Below, one piece after another: positions 1 to 6,640 of a stretch of DNA of 64,000 nucleotides. How positions within the stretch are numbered: position 1 is the first letter of the stretch; each line of letters begins with the position of its first letter. The stretch is taken from positions 1 to 64,000 of the forward strand of contig NZ_ANNU01000044.1 in assembly GCF_000346615.1 (NCBI RefSeq), in the 5' to 3' direction. Below the pieces are notes generated by a model that was not told the DNA's origin, did no database searches, and saw only the letters and a program-made list of their open reading frames with translations. Origin of the DNA: Nafulsella turpanensis ZLM-10. GTDB taxonomy: Bacteria > Bacteroidota > Bacteroidia > Cytophagales > Cyclobacteriaceae. Both the position numbers and the translations under genes were made by a program.

Positions 1-32
1 ATGCTTTTTCTGCACTTTTAAATTCACACAAA

Positions 33-67
33 GAGGGCAGTTCTCGCACAGACTGCCGTTGCCAGCA
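33..67 (+). repeat. right half of an attC-like site (S0), cut by the window edge region
   Basis: The small inverted repeat GGCAGT...ACTGCC directly precedes GTTGCCAGC, the start of the first complete cassette. The site belongs to a cassette to the left whose body is not in the window. Its arms differ in sequence from those of the later sites. Confidence 0.4.
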
Positions 68-80
68 ATAAAATTGCACT

Positions 81-590
81 ATGAAACATCATTACTTATT
101 TATGTTCTTATTTTTCTGTATTTCTTGTGCAGAAAATAAATCAGCCGAGACCGAAGATAAGACGCAAAAGCTACAAGCAGTGACAACTGGATTTGACCCC
201 GCAAAATCCCCAGAATATAAAAGAGTATTTATAGGGACTCCATACCAGCAAAACAAAGACACCTTCTTAATTGGGGAAACACTAAGAGCAAGGGTGAGTT
301 TTGACGAAAAAGTAGAGGTGCTTAAAGCTGTAGCCAAAGACGCAAACCTTGACTTCAACATTGATTACAATGCGGACGCCATAAATCAGGACAAGAGCTT
401 ATTGGTTATGCCATCCGAGGACAATGAATATGCAGATGTCAAATTTAAAGTGGCAGTCAAGGATTCATCCATTCAATATCAACAGATGGAATGGAGATTT
501 GCTATTACGTTTAAGTTCATTGAAAAGGATGTAGCAATCTATGACACAACATTCAGTAGAAGCGTACCCTATGTGGTTAAAATAAAATAA
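81..590 (+). CDS. hypothetical lipoprotein, cassette 1
   Basis: This 169-residue protein starts with a short positively charged then hydrophobic segment and a lipobox-like CISCAEN at residues 13-19. It is therefore probably a lipoprotein anchored at Cys16. The rest is a soluble, beta-rich looking domain with no family I recognise. It fills a single cassette: the cassette start GTTGCCAGCA lies 23 bp upstream of the ATG and the matching complement follows the stop within 20 bp. The gene has the AT-rich composition of the other cassettes. Its function is unknown. A periplasm-facing location is inferred from the lipobox only. Confidence 0.7.
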   Translation: MKHHYLFMFLFFCISCAENKSAETEDKTQKLQAVTTGFDPAKSPEYKRVFIGTPYQQNKDTFLIGETLRARVSFDEKVEVLKAVAKDANLDFNIDYNADAINQDKSLLVMPSEDNEYADVKFKVAVKDSSIQYQQMEWRFAITFKFIEKDVAIYDTTFSRSVPYVVKIK

Positions 591-597
591 GTAATAC

Positions 598-734
598 TGC
601 TGGCAACCATGCAAACAGGTTATTGGGCATTTACTTCCAAATTCAGGCTTCACAGCCATTTATATACTACAAGGAACCCGGAAACTGATGTTCTCTAAAA
701 TGCCCAACACCCAGTTTGCGGACCGTTGGCGTGC
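598..734 (+). repeat. attC-like site S1 between cassettes 1 and 2
   Basis: The outer left arm TGCTGGCAAC pairs with the start of cassette 1, not with the right edge of this site. Inner arms GCAAACAGGTTATTGGGCA (from 611) and TGCCCAACACCCAGTTTGC (from 701) are near-perfect inverted repeats. The centre carries CACAGCCATTTAT, which recurs in three other sites. The right edge GGACC is followed by GTTGGCGTGC, the start of cassette 2. Confidence 0.75.
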
Positions 735-743
735 ATTAACCCC

Positions 744-1394
744 ATGACTCAATTGACTCCAGATATAAAAGAAAGGTTCTTTAAGACAATCTATGGAGAG
801 ATTTCTATTGGGGACTTTGAGGAATGGCTCTATCAGTCAAATGAGCTAGAACAGCTATTAGGGGCGGACGACCATTTTGAGCTTATCTCTTATAACTTCA
901 AACAACCAGGTGCTATTTATGGACTAATTAAGCTTCTATATAAACACCTAGACCGTGCAGAGTATGAAGTGTGGAGATTACATAAACTACTTGGGCAAGT
1001 AGAGTATAAAGAGGGGGATTATCCTGCCGCAATAACGGAATTCTACGACCTCTACAGCAAAGGGTATACCTTCTTCGATAATTTAGCTTTCGGATACTCG
1101 CTATTCCTAGAGTGTCCAAATCAATATGGAGTTGATACCTTCGAAGAGCTTACCCTAGAACAACAAATGAACTTGGCTAATAGCTGCTATCCTCAGATTT
1201 TAGAAGAGACCAAACGAGTAAAGGAATGGTTAAAGTCTGATAAAATCATTCCGACTGGGACTCAAGATAAAGATTATGGTCACTTCAAATTTATTGACAA
1301 TCGGACTGAAGAGGAGAAAGAACCAACCACCTTTAAAAGGGAGGAACCTTCTCAAAATCAGCTTAGGAAGAAGTGGTGGCAGTTTTGGAAGTAA
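744..1394 (+). CDS. hypothetical TPR-like protein, cassette 2
   Basis: The protein is 216 residues from the ATG at 744. A TTG at 726 is also in frame, but it lies inside the recombination site core, so the ATG is preferred. The middle part, roughly residues 70-130, contains helix pairs such as LHKLLGQVEYKEGDYPAAI that resemble one tetratricopeptide repeat. The C-terminus ends in a charged tail closing with KKWWQFWK, an aromatic tip seen on many small Bacteroidota proteins. There is no signal peptide, so it is probably cytoplasmic. It is the only gene of its cassette, and the complement of the cassette start follows the stop codon at 1407. Its function is unknown. Confidence 0.65.
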   Translation: MTQLTPDIKERFFKTIYGEISIGDFEEWLYQSNELEQLLGADDHFELISYNFKQPGAIYGLIKLLYKHLDRAEYEVWRLHKLLGQVEYKEGDYPAAITEFYDLYSKGYTFFDNLAFGYSLFLECPNQYGVDTFEELTLEQQMNLANSCYPQILEETKRVKEWLKSDKIIPTGTQDKDYGHFKFIDNRTEEEKEPTTFKREEPSQNQLRKKWWQFWK

Positions 1395-1406
1395 AATAAA
1401 TTAAAC

Positions 1407-1475
1407 GCACGCCAACAATTAAGCTACAATGAGCCGAAGTAAGGCTTCGGTTCATTACTAGCGCAGGTTGAACTC
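1407..1475 (+). repeat. short attC-like site S2a between cassette 2 and the int-transposase module
   Basis: GCACGCCAAC is the exact reverse complement of the cassette 2 start. It is followed by a strong hairpin in which AATGAGCCGAAG pairs with CTTCGGTTCATT, extended by AGCTA/TAGC, with the loop at about 1441-1445. The site ends at GCAG followed by GTTGAACTC. At about 65 bp it is half the length of the other sites and shares no arm sequence with them. The hairpin could also be read as a terminator of the upstream gene, but it has no T-tract. Confidence 0.55.
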
Positions 1476-1720
1476 TTAGCTCCGGTAGCGGGGCATCTAT
1501 GGGGATTGAATAGTTTTCTTTTTGGGGAAGGGGCTTTAGCTGGCAGTGAAAGCGAATGAAGCCGTCATTTTCTGAAGGATGTGCTGCAGGATTTTCCTTC
1601 TTTTTCTGCTGATTTGCTGCTTTAGGAGTGCCTTTAGCAGAGATAAGGCAATAGGATTCCATGGCTTCTTTTGAAGCTTTTTTATTTTCGCCCCTGATGT
1701 AATTGTCTTCTGCATGGCCT

Positions 1721-2836
1721 TCACTGCGGCGGCCCCCTTTCCGGCTCAATGACTCTGATGATGATACGGCCCTGCTCCTGGCAGCAGGGGCATTTCTCAG
1801 GGTCATAATGCAGCTTTTCTTTAGCAATTTGCATCCAGGAGTATTTAATCTTTCTCCATGCAGGCTGCAAAAGAGCCTTTTTGGCAATATTGAGCTCTAC
1901 AGGTTTATTCCTGGAGGCAAGGATACCATAGTGGCGGATTCTGACAAAGCCTGCAGGGAGAACATGTGAAGAGAACCTTCTGAGGAACTCTGTGCCACTA
2001 AGGCTGCTCTGCTTTTTTACACCCTCCTGCCTGTAGTCTTTGTAGGAGAAGCAGACCTTTTCCCTGTCAACATGCAGGAGTCGGTGATTGGAAATGGCTA
2101 CTTTATGGGTATACCTGCCCAGGTACTCCACTACTGTTTTGGCAGAGCCGAAGGGTCTTTTGGCATAGACTACCCATCTGGTGCTGAAAGCCTGCTTTGC
2201 AATATGCTGTGGCACCTCTACCTCCTTCCTAAGGGCAGCCATGAACCTGGCACGGAATACGGCACTTAAGGCTTTCTTGGGGAAAAGGTATTTGTCTTTG
2301 TAGCGGGCATTCTTCCACTTACCCGAAGGTGTAATGCCTCCCCCGGGTACAATACAATGCAGGTGTGGGTGCAGCCATAGCTGCTGTCCCCAGGTGTGGA
2401 GGATAGCCACCATGCCTGTTTTGGCTCCCAGGTACTTGTGGTCGGCAGCAAAGCAGCGGATGGTTTGCCAGCAGGCAGCAAAGAGGGCGTTGTATACTTC
2501 TTTGTCATATTGAGGCAGCAGCTCATTGAAAGCATGTGGCAAAGTAAAGACAATATGGTAGTAAGGAACCGGCAGAAGCTCATTCTCCCGGTCCAGTATC
2601 CATCTTTCTTTGTTGGTCTGTTGGCAGCGGGGACAATGCCTATTGCGGCAGGAATTGTAGCTGATGCTTTCCACGCCACAATTCCTGCAGGCAGCAATAT
2701 GCCCGCCAAGAGCTTTGGTCCGGCACAGGCTTAATGCCCTGAGGGTTTTTCTTACCTGCAGGGGTGGATTATACTGCTGCTCAAAGACTTGTCCATGAAA
2801 ACGGATGATATCAGCTACTTCATGTGCCGGCTTCAG
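1721..2836 (-). CDS. IS91-family transposase (HUH/Y2 type, zinc-binding N-terminus)
   Basis: This single-strand DNA transposase nicks and rejoins DNA at the element ends by rolling-circle-like transposition. The frame is open from 2857. It has no ATG, GTG or TTG before a GTG at 2674, and that GTG would remove half of the zinc-binding domain. I place the start at a CTG at 2836-2834, whose last two bases overlap the TGA stop of the upstream recombinase (CTGA). This gives 371 residues, a normal family length. Zinc ligands are visible at about C38, C50, C53, C63, C68 and C71. The HUH motif is HPHLH near residues 156-160, and the two tyrosines lie in YLGRYT near 238-242. The start codon is inference; the family call is firm. 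Confidence 0.85.
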   Translation of the reverse strand: MKPAHEVADIIRFHGQVFEQQYNPPLQVRKTLRALSLCRTKALGGHIAACRNCGVESISYNSCRNRHCPRCQQTNKERWILDRENELLPVPYYHIVFTLPHAFNELLPQYDKEVYNALFAACWQTIRCFAADHKYLGAKTGMVAILHTWGQQLWLHPHLHCIVPGGGITPSGKWKNARYKDKYLFPKKALSAVFRARFMAALRKEVEVPQHIAKQAFSTRWVVYAKRPFGSAKTVVEYLGRYTHKVAISNHRLLHVDREKVCFSYKDYRQEGVKKQSSLSGTEFLRRFSSHVLPAGFVRIRHYGILASRNKPVELNIAKKALLQPAWRKIKYSWMQIAKEKLHYDPEKCPCCQEQGRIIIRVIEPERGPPQ

Positions 2837-3768
2837 GACCTGGCCGGATAAAGCCTGTCAAAGGGGCTATGAGCCAGCTTCCGCTCTATCTTTGCCACAT
2901 GCAGGTACATCATGGTGGTTTGGATATGGGAATGGCCCAGCTGCTCTTTGATGGTGACGATATCCACGCCCTGTTCCAGAAGATGCGTGGCAAAAGAGTG
3001 GCGCAGGGTATGTACACAGGCATCTTTGAGGATGCCTGCCTTCGCAAGGGCCAGGCGGAAGCTTTGCTGCACGGCACTGCGGCCCAGAGGAGTGCCTTTA
3101 TCTTTGCCGTTAAAAAGATAGACTTTAGGCTTTGAGCCTTTGATATACTGCTGCAGTCCTTTAGAGATGTAATCACTCAGCACCACATACCTGCTCTTAT
3201 TGTTTTTGGACTGGCGAATATGAATCTGCTTACGGTCAAAGTCAATGTCGCTGATGAGGAGATTACAGACTTCACTGATACGCAGACCCGCCGAATAGAT
3301 AAGACTCAGCAGTACCCGCTGCTTGAGCCGCTGAGGTGCTTTAAAGAGCCTTCTGAGCTCTTCCTGTGAAAGGACCAGGGGCAGTTTGCGCTGGCTCTTG
3401 ATGTTAGGCAGGTGAATGAGTCTGTCTTCCTTTTCATAGATGCGGTAGAGGAAGCGCATGCCATAGACAGCATGCTTGAAATAGGTGTCACTCAGGTCTT
3501 TGTTCTGCTTGAGGGAAAACAGGTAGGAATTAATCTCTTCTGTGTCCAAATCAAGGGGAGATTTACCAAAGTAAAGGCTGATTTGGGCAATGGAGCGGGA
3601 GTAGTTGAAGACAGTGCTTTCAGAATAGCTTTTGAGGGTAATCTGCTCTTCGAACTTAGCCATGTGGACTGAAAATCCCGGAACTTCCTTTTTGGCTCTT
3701 TCCAGTAAAGTTTTCGCTGAGTTGGGACGGGTATTTAGCCATCCGTAATTTTTACTTATCTTGCTCAT
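2833..3768 (-). CDS. tyrosine recombinase, IntI/Xer-like, partner of the IS91 transposase
   Basis: The 311-residue site-specific recombinase has an N-terminal SAM-like core-binding domain (about residues 30-115) and a catalytic domain (about 130-305). The catalytic residues are visible: Arg163 in GLRIS, His253 and Arg256 in HTLRHSFATHL, His279 in LGHS, and Tyr288 in MMYLHV. The tail HVAKIERKLAHSPFDRL resembles the C-terminus of integron integrases. The extra helix segment that defines true IntI, a KYP...W.W.FP block before the HxxR motif, is absent. I chose the ATG at 3768 over a TTG at 3792. It overlaps the transposase frame, so the two are probably translated together. Whether it also acts on the neighbouring palindromes is an open question. 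Confidence 0.85.
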   Translation of the reverse strand: MSKISKNYGWLNTRPNSAKTLLERAKKEVPGFSVHMAKFEEQITLKSYSESTVFNYSRSIAQISLYFGKSPLDLDTEEINSYLFSLKQNKDLSDTYFKHAVYGMRFLYRIYEKEDRLIHLPNIKSQRKLPLVLSQEELRRLFKAPQRLKQRVLLSLIYSAGLRISEVCNLLISDIDFDRKQIHIRQSKNNKSRYVVLSDYISKGLQQYIKGSKPKVYLFNGKDKGTPLGRSAVQQSFRLALAKAGILKDACVHTLRHSFATHLLEQGVDIVTIKEQLGHSHIQTTMMYLHVAKIERKLAHSPFDRLYPARS

Positions 3769-3827
3769 ATCGATTATGTTTTTTTTGAGCAAGATACCTC
3801 CGGGTGGCTCTTTAGCTACCGGAGGTT

Positions 3828-3967
3828 GAGTTCAACCCAACAAACAGGTTATTGGGCATTAACTTGTAAATTCAGGCCTCACAGCCATTTATAAACTAAA
3901 CAGCAGGCGGATAATGACTCGCTCTTATCTGCCCAACACCCAGTTTGCGAACCGGTTGTGGCGTATG
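3828..3967 (+). repeat. attC-like site S2b after the int-transposase module
   Basis: GAGTTCAAC is followed by CCAACAAACAGG and TTATTGGGCATT. The far arm GCCCAACACCCAGTTTGCG is followed by AACCG and GTTGTGGCGT, the start of cassette 3. The central CACAGCCATTTAT is conserved with S1, S3 and S4. The left edge is the complement of the int-transposase module start at 1467. Confidence 0.7.
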
Positions 3968-4040
3968 CAAAAAAGGGTGAAGTCGGCACAAATAGGATTG
4001 AAAATTCGTTATATTAGACATGAGGAAAAAGGATGATATA

Positions 4041-4268
4041 ATGACAAGAGAAAAATTAATAGAAAAGACGATAGATAGGCTCTCAAAGCTTCCTGACCAA
4101 AAATTGAAAGAAGTGTCAGATTTTGCAGAATTCCTCTTAAGCAAGATTGAGGATAGAAATTTGACTGAAGGAATTCAGCAGTTAGCAGCGGATTCTAAAT
4201 CTTTCAAATTCCTAGAGGACGAGGAAGACCTATATTCTGCATCGGACTTGAAAGAGAGCTACAAATGA
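4041..4268 (+). CDS. DUF2281/VapB-like antitoxin, cassette 3
   Basis: This is a small acidic protein of about 75 residues from the ATG at 4041; an in-frame ATG at 4020 would add seven residues. The start MTREKLIEKTIDRLSKLP followed by KEVSDFAEFLLSK matches the DUF2281 type of short antitoxin. The C-terminal part, with LEDEEDLYSASDLKESYK, is likely the toxin-wrapping tail. Its TGA stop overlaps the ATG of the MazF-like gene (ATGA), so the two are translationally coupled, as is usual for toxin-antitoxin pairs. It would neutralise the toxin and repress the operon. A family assignment weaker than DUF2281 is possible, but the antitoxin role follows from context. Confidence 0.7.
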   Translation: MTREKLIEKTIDRLSKLPDQKLKEVSDFAEFLLSKIEDRNLTEGIQQLAADSKSFKFLEDEEDLYSASDLKESYK

Positions 4269-4585
4269 AAAAGGGAGACATTGTTCTAATTCCTTTTCCT
4301 TTTACAGATTTAACAGGGGCTAAAAATAGACCTGCCTTAATATTAATTGATTCTGATGAGGACATTACAGTTTCATTCATTACAACCCAACTAAAGTGGC
4401 AGGAAAAGTTTGACGTAAGACTGGAACCATCTAAAGAAAATGGACTCAAAAAGACTTCACTGATTCGGTTGGCGAAAATTACGACTATAGATAAAGAGCT
4501 GGTGATTGGAAAGCTGGGGCAATTAACGGACCCAGAAATGGAAGATGTCAACCGTGGATTAATTGCCCTTCTCGGCCTAAAATAA
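4265..4585 (+). CDS. MazF/PemK-family endoribonuclease toxin, cassette 3
   Basis: This is a 106-residue type II toxin of the MazF/PemK fold, expected to cleave mRNA. It opens with KGDIVLIPFPFTDLTGAKNRPALIL, the typical first strands with the conserved GxxRPALIL block. It ends with IGKLGQLTDPEMEDVNRGL, matching the family's final helix. It overlaps the antitoxin stop by four bases. The cassette end GCCACAAC follows within 20 bp, so the pair fills the whole cassette. Length and motifs look intact, so it is probably active when not bound by antitoxin. Confidence 0.85.
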   Translation: MKKGDIVLIPFPFTDLTGAKNRPALILIDSDEDITVSFITTQLKWQEKFDVRLEPSKENGLKKTSLIRLAKITTIDKELVIGKLGQLTDPEMEDVNRGLIALLGLK

Positions 4586-4589
4586 ATAA

Positions 4590-4730
4590 CACACGCCACA
4601 ACCCAACAAACAGGTTATTGGGCATTCCCTGGTAATGCTGGCTCCACAGCCATTTATTAGCTAAACAGCAGGCGGATATTACTTTGCCATTAAATGCCCA
4701 ACACCTAGTTTGCAAACCGTGGGTGTTAAT
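4590..4730 (+). repeat. attC-like site S3 between cassettes 3 and 4
   Basis: CACACGCCACAAC complements the start of cassette 3 at 3955. It continues with CCAACAAACAGG and TTATTGGGCATT, the conserved centre CCACAGCCATTTAT, and the far arm AATGCCCAACACCTAG. TTTGCAAACC then leads into GTGGGTGTTAAT, the start of cassette 4. This is the cleanest example of the site family. Confidence 0.75.
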
Positions 4731-4790
4731 AACCAGAAAATCTTAAATACGTAAAAAGTTGTATATTTATTTTAAATAACACAATGAGCT

Positions 4791-5024
4791 ATGCAGACAA
4801 TTCGGTTAAGGGTAAATGAAAAGGTGTACAAGCATTTAATGTGGTTCCTTAATAAATTCAGTAAGGATGAATTACAGATAATTGAGGAAAATGAAGAATT
4901 CTTATCTATCCAAAAGGACTTGCAGGATGAGCTCAATAGAATTGAAGCGGGGAAAGCTGAATTTGTTGGCTTACAGCAACTTGACGATGAGTTAGAATCC
5001 ACTATCCGTAAGTATGAAGCTTAA
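4791..5024 (+). CDS. RelE/ParE-type antitoxin, cassette 4
   Basis: This 77-residue acidic, helix-rich protein begins with MQTIRLRVNEKVYKHLMWFL and carries a long charged region rich in Glu from about residue 30. It resembles antitoxins encoded upstream of RelE/ParE toxins in Bacteroidota. Its stop lies 11 bp inside the downstream toxin frame, a typical coupled layout. The partner toxin is interrupted by a stop codon, so this antitoxin may have no active target here. The short N-terminus could bind DNA as a ribbon-helix-helix, but that is not certain from sequence alone. Confidence 0.7.
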   Translation: MQTIRLRVNEKVYKHLMWFLNKFSKDELQIIEENEEFLSIQKDLQDELNRIEAGKAEFVGLQQLDDELESTIRKYEA

Positions 5025-5301
5025 ATTCACGAAAGGATTCAGAGAAAAATTAAATGCACAGGTAGATTACATAGCCAAGGAAAAACCAACAGCTGCACGA
5101 AGATTTAAAAATGACCTGATTGCAAGAATTAAGTAAATTCCTGACATGCCTTTTAAGCATAGAAAATCCATCTACTTTGATAGAGAGGATGTCAGAGATT
5201 TGGTTTTTAAAGGGTACATAGCAGTTTACAGGGTGAATCAGGATTTAAAAGAAATAGAAGTATTCGGATTTACGAAGTATCAAGAAAATCCCTTCAAGTA
5301 A
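5014..5301 (+). pseudogene. RelE/ParE-family toxin with an in-frame stop, cassette 4
   Basis: The frame from the ATG at 5014 reads as a RelE/ParE toxin of 95 codons: KLKFTKGFREKLNAQVDYIA, then FKNDLIARIK, a TAA at 5134-5136, then IPDMPFKHRKSIYF and VFKGYIAVYRV. It closes with IEVFGFTKYQENPFK. Removing the stop restores one continuous family-like protein, so this looks like a single nonsense mutation (codon 41). An ATG at 5146 could restart only the C-terminal half. The intact antitoxin remains upstream. A sequencing error is the main alternative. Confidence 0.75.
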
Positions 5302-5307
5302 TAAGGT

Positions 5308-5445
5308 ACTAACACCAACTATACAAACAGGTTATTGGGCAAATACTTGTAATTCAGGTATCACAGCCATTTATATACTAAACCGTAGCCGGAAATTGAG
5401 GGGCAATTAAATGCTCAACACCCAGGTTGCGGACCGTTGGTAGTC
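5308..5445 (+). repeat. attC-like site S4 between cassettes 4 and 5
   Basis: ACTAACACCAAC pairs at 10 of 12 positions with the start of cassette 4 (GTGGGTGTTAAT). Arms CAAACAGGTTATTGGGCA and TGCTCAACACCCAGGTTGC flank the conserved centre TCACAGCCATTTAT. GGACC is followed by GTTGGTAGTC, the start of cassette 5. Confidence 0.7.
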
Positions 5446-5461
5446 ATTTCAACAAATCTGG

Positions 5462-5869
5462 ATGAATAAAAAATTTCTCCCCGTTTGGGTAATCTTTGCT
5501 GCGGGATTAATCTATTCAGGAGTAAAGATTTATAACTCTTACAGTGAGGACGTAGGACTACTAATTGGTACATGCGGACTTTTTGGAGTTTTCATGATTT
5601 TCGAAATCTTAAGAAAGCATAAAGACTTTTCCTTATCAAACGGGGACTTGATTGTCAGGCAGACGTTGAGAAGAGAAAAAATAATAAAACTTAAAAGCTT
5701 AAAAAGCTGGACGGAAGATGCTTTTTATTATCCCGGACACTCCAAAAGGACCTTAATCCTAGAAACGACTGACGGGCAGAAAATGTCTTTATCAGATAAA
5801 GATGATGAGATGGAATTTGAAAAGCTTTATCATCAGCTCAAGGTAAAACACGGACAAATTAAAAGGTAA
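5462..5869 (+). CDS. small membrane protein with PH-like domain, cassette 5
   Basis: The protein has 135 residues. Two hydrophobic segments (about 6-24 and 32-50) form a membrane hairpin, separated by a short YNSYSEDVG loop. The following soluble part, from about residue 55, has the pattern of a bacterial PH-like domain: DLIVRQTLRREKIIKLKSLKSW, then a beta-rich stretch and a closing helix. The role is unknown. Such proteins often occur as orphan membrane proteins in cassette arrays. It is the only gene of its cassette and the matching cassette end begins three bases after the stop at 5869. Confidence 0.65.
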   Translation: MNKKFLPVWVIFAAGLIYSGVKIYNSYSEDVGLLIGTCGLFGVFMIFEILRKHKDFSLSNGDLIVRQTLRREKIIKLKSLKSWTEDAFYYPGHSKRTLILETTDGQKMSLSDKDDEMEFEKLYHQLKVKHGQIKR

Positions 5870-5871
5870 AC

Positions 5872-6006
5872 GACTATCAACCCAATAAAAAAGCAAACGC
5901 CGGTAGGGCTCTCTGATAATGTTCTTGAAAACCAAAGACTTTTCTTTAACTTATAAGCTCAACGTAACCCGGTATCTGCGTTTTGCAGGAACTTTACCCG
6001 TCATTT
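5872..6006 (+). repeat. attC-like site S5, second sequence type
   Basis: GACTATCAAC complements the start of cassette 5 at 9 of 10 positions. The arms differ from S1-S4: GCAAACGCCGGTAGGG on the left and CCCGGTATCTGCGTTTTGC on the right form an imperfect palindrome around an AT-rich centre. The right border is less clear, because the next cassette seems to start with TTACCCGTCATTT, not with a GTT. Confidence 0.55.
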
Positions 6007-6025
6007 AAAGACAAAGAACCTTTCC

Positions 6026-6055
6026 TTGATTATTTCCGTTTTTGTAATAACTTTG
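6026..6055 (+). promoter_or_regulatory. Bacteroidota-type promoter of the MazE-MazF cassette
   Basis: TTG at 6026-6028 is followed 19 bp later by TAACTTTG at 6048-6055, matching the Bacteroidota -33/-7 form TTG-N19-TAnnTTTG. The start codon of the antitoxin lies about 20 bp downstream. Cassettes of toxin-antitoxin genes usually carry their own promoter. Confidence 0.55.
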
Positions 6056-6076
6056 TAATTACTTAAATGGAAGCTT

Positions 6077-6322
6077 ATGGAACTATCAATAATCAAAATA
6101 GGGAATTCAAAAGGACTTCGCTTATCTAAATCCATACTGGATAAATATAGGATTAAGGATAAAGTGGAGGTGATTTTAGAAGAAGGTCAGATTATTCTTA
6201 AACCTATTGACCAACCTAGGAAGGGATGGGATAAGGCTTTTAAGAAAATGCACAAAAATGGAGAAGACCAACTTTTAATGGATGATATTTTTGAGGATGA
6301 AAATTTTGACCAGTGGGATTGA
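6077..6322 (+). CDS. AbrB/MazE-type antitoxin, cassette 6
   Basis: This is an 81-residue protein with an N-terminal SpoVT-AbrB swapped-hairpin domain. ELSIIKIGNSKGLRLSKSIL, followed by DKVEVILEEGQIILKPI, is the typical MazE pattern with the GNSKG turn. The acidic C-terminus (about residues 60-81, closing with FEDENFDQWD) would occupy the toxin's RNA site. It would bind operator DNA as a dimer and repress its own promoter, which is visible just upstream. Its TGA overlaps the toxin start (TTGA), so the genes are coupled. The family assignment is confident. Confidence 0.85.
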   Translation: MELSIIKIGNSKGLRLSKSILDKYRIKDKVEVILEEGQIILKPIDQPRKGWDKAFKKMHKNGEDQLLMDDIFEDENFDQWD

Positions 6323-6636
6323 ATCAGTATGACATTGTTCTGGTCAATTTGGACCCTACTATTGGGAGTGAAATTAATAAGTTCAGACCTTGTGTGATTA
6401 TATCACCAAATGAGATAAATGATAATCTGCGAAATATCACCATTGCTCCGATGACTACAAAAAGTCATAGTTATCCTACACGAGTGAAAGTTAAACATAA
6501 AAATCAGACCGGATGGGTAGTGATTGACCAAATCAGGACTATAGACAAAAAGCGGATAATAAAATCATTAGGACAACTTAGTCCTTCAGAAATCATTGAG
6601 TGTAAGAAAGTAATAAAAGAGACATTCGTTGATTGA
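6319..6636 (+). CDS. MazF-family endoribonuclease toxin, cassette 6
   Basis: The MazF fold toxin has about 105 residues. The start MNQYDIVLVNLDPTIGSEINKFRPCVIISP fits the canonical first two strands with the RPCVIISP block, so the TTG at 6319 overlapping the antitoxin stop is preferred over a GTG two codons upstream. NITIAPMTTKSHSYPTRV and VIDQIRTIDKKRI are the conserved central strands; the GWVVIDQIRT segment contains the usual catalytic Arg-Thr pair. It would act as an mRNA interferase held in check by the MazE-like partner. All motifs look intact. Confidence 0.88.
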   Translation: MNQYDIVLVNLDPTIGSEINKFRPCVIISPNEINDNLRNITIAPMTTKSHSYPTRVKVKHKNQTGWVVIDQIRTIDKKRIIKSLGQLSPSEIIECKKVIKETFVD

Positions 6637-6640
6637 AAAT

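Larger units (their letters stand above)
1467..3836 (-). mobile_element. tyrosine recombinase plus IS91-type transposase module
   Basis: The module carries a recombinase and an IS91-family transposase, both on the minus strand. Its ends are inverted repeats: GGTTGAACTC then CTCCGGTAGC at 1466-1489, and the complement of both blocks at 3815-3837, matching at about 20 of 23 positions. Classical IS91 elements lack terminal inverted repeats, and no target duplication is visible. The outermost bases, GTTGAACTC and GAGTTCAAC, obey the same end-pairing rule as the gene cassettes. The right end runs straight into the conserved arm CCAACAAACAGG. It may therefore be an insertion sequence landed in an attC-like site, or a module moving as a cassette. 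Confidence 0.65.

Noticed and set aside
1363-1887. 174-codon minus-strand frame overlapping the transposase end
   Set aside because: It overlaps two real genes and the site S2a in another frame; only the transposase shows family motifs.
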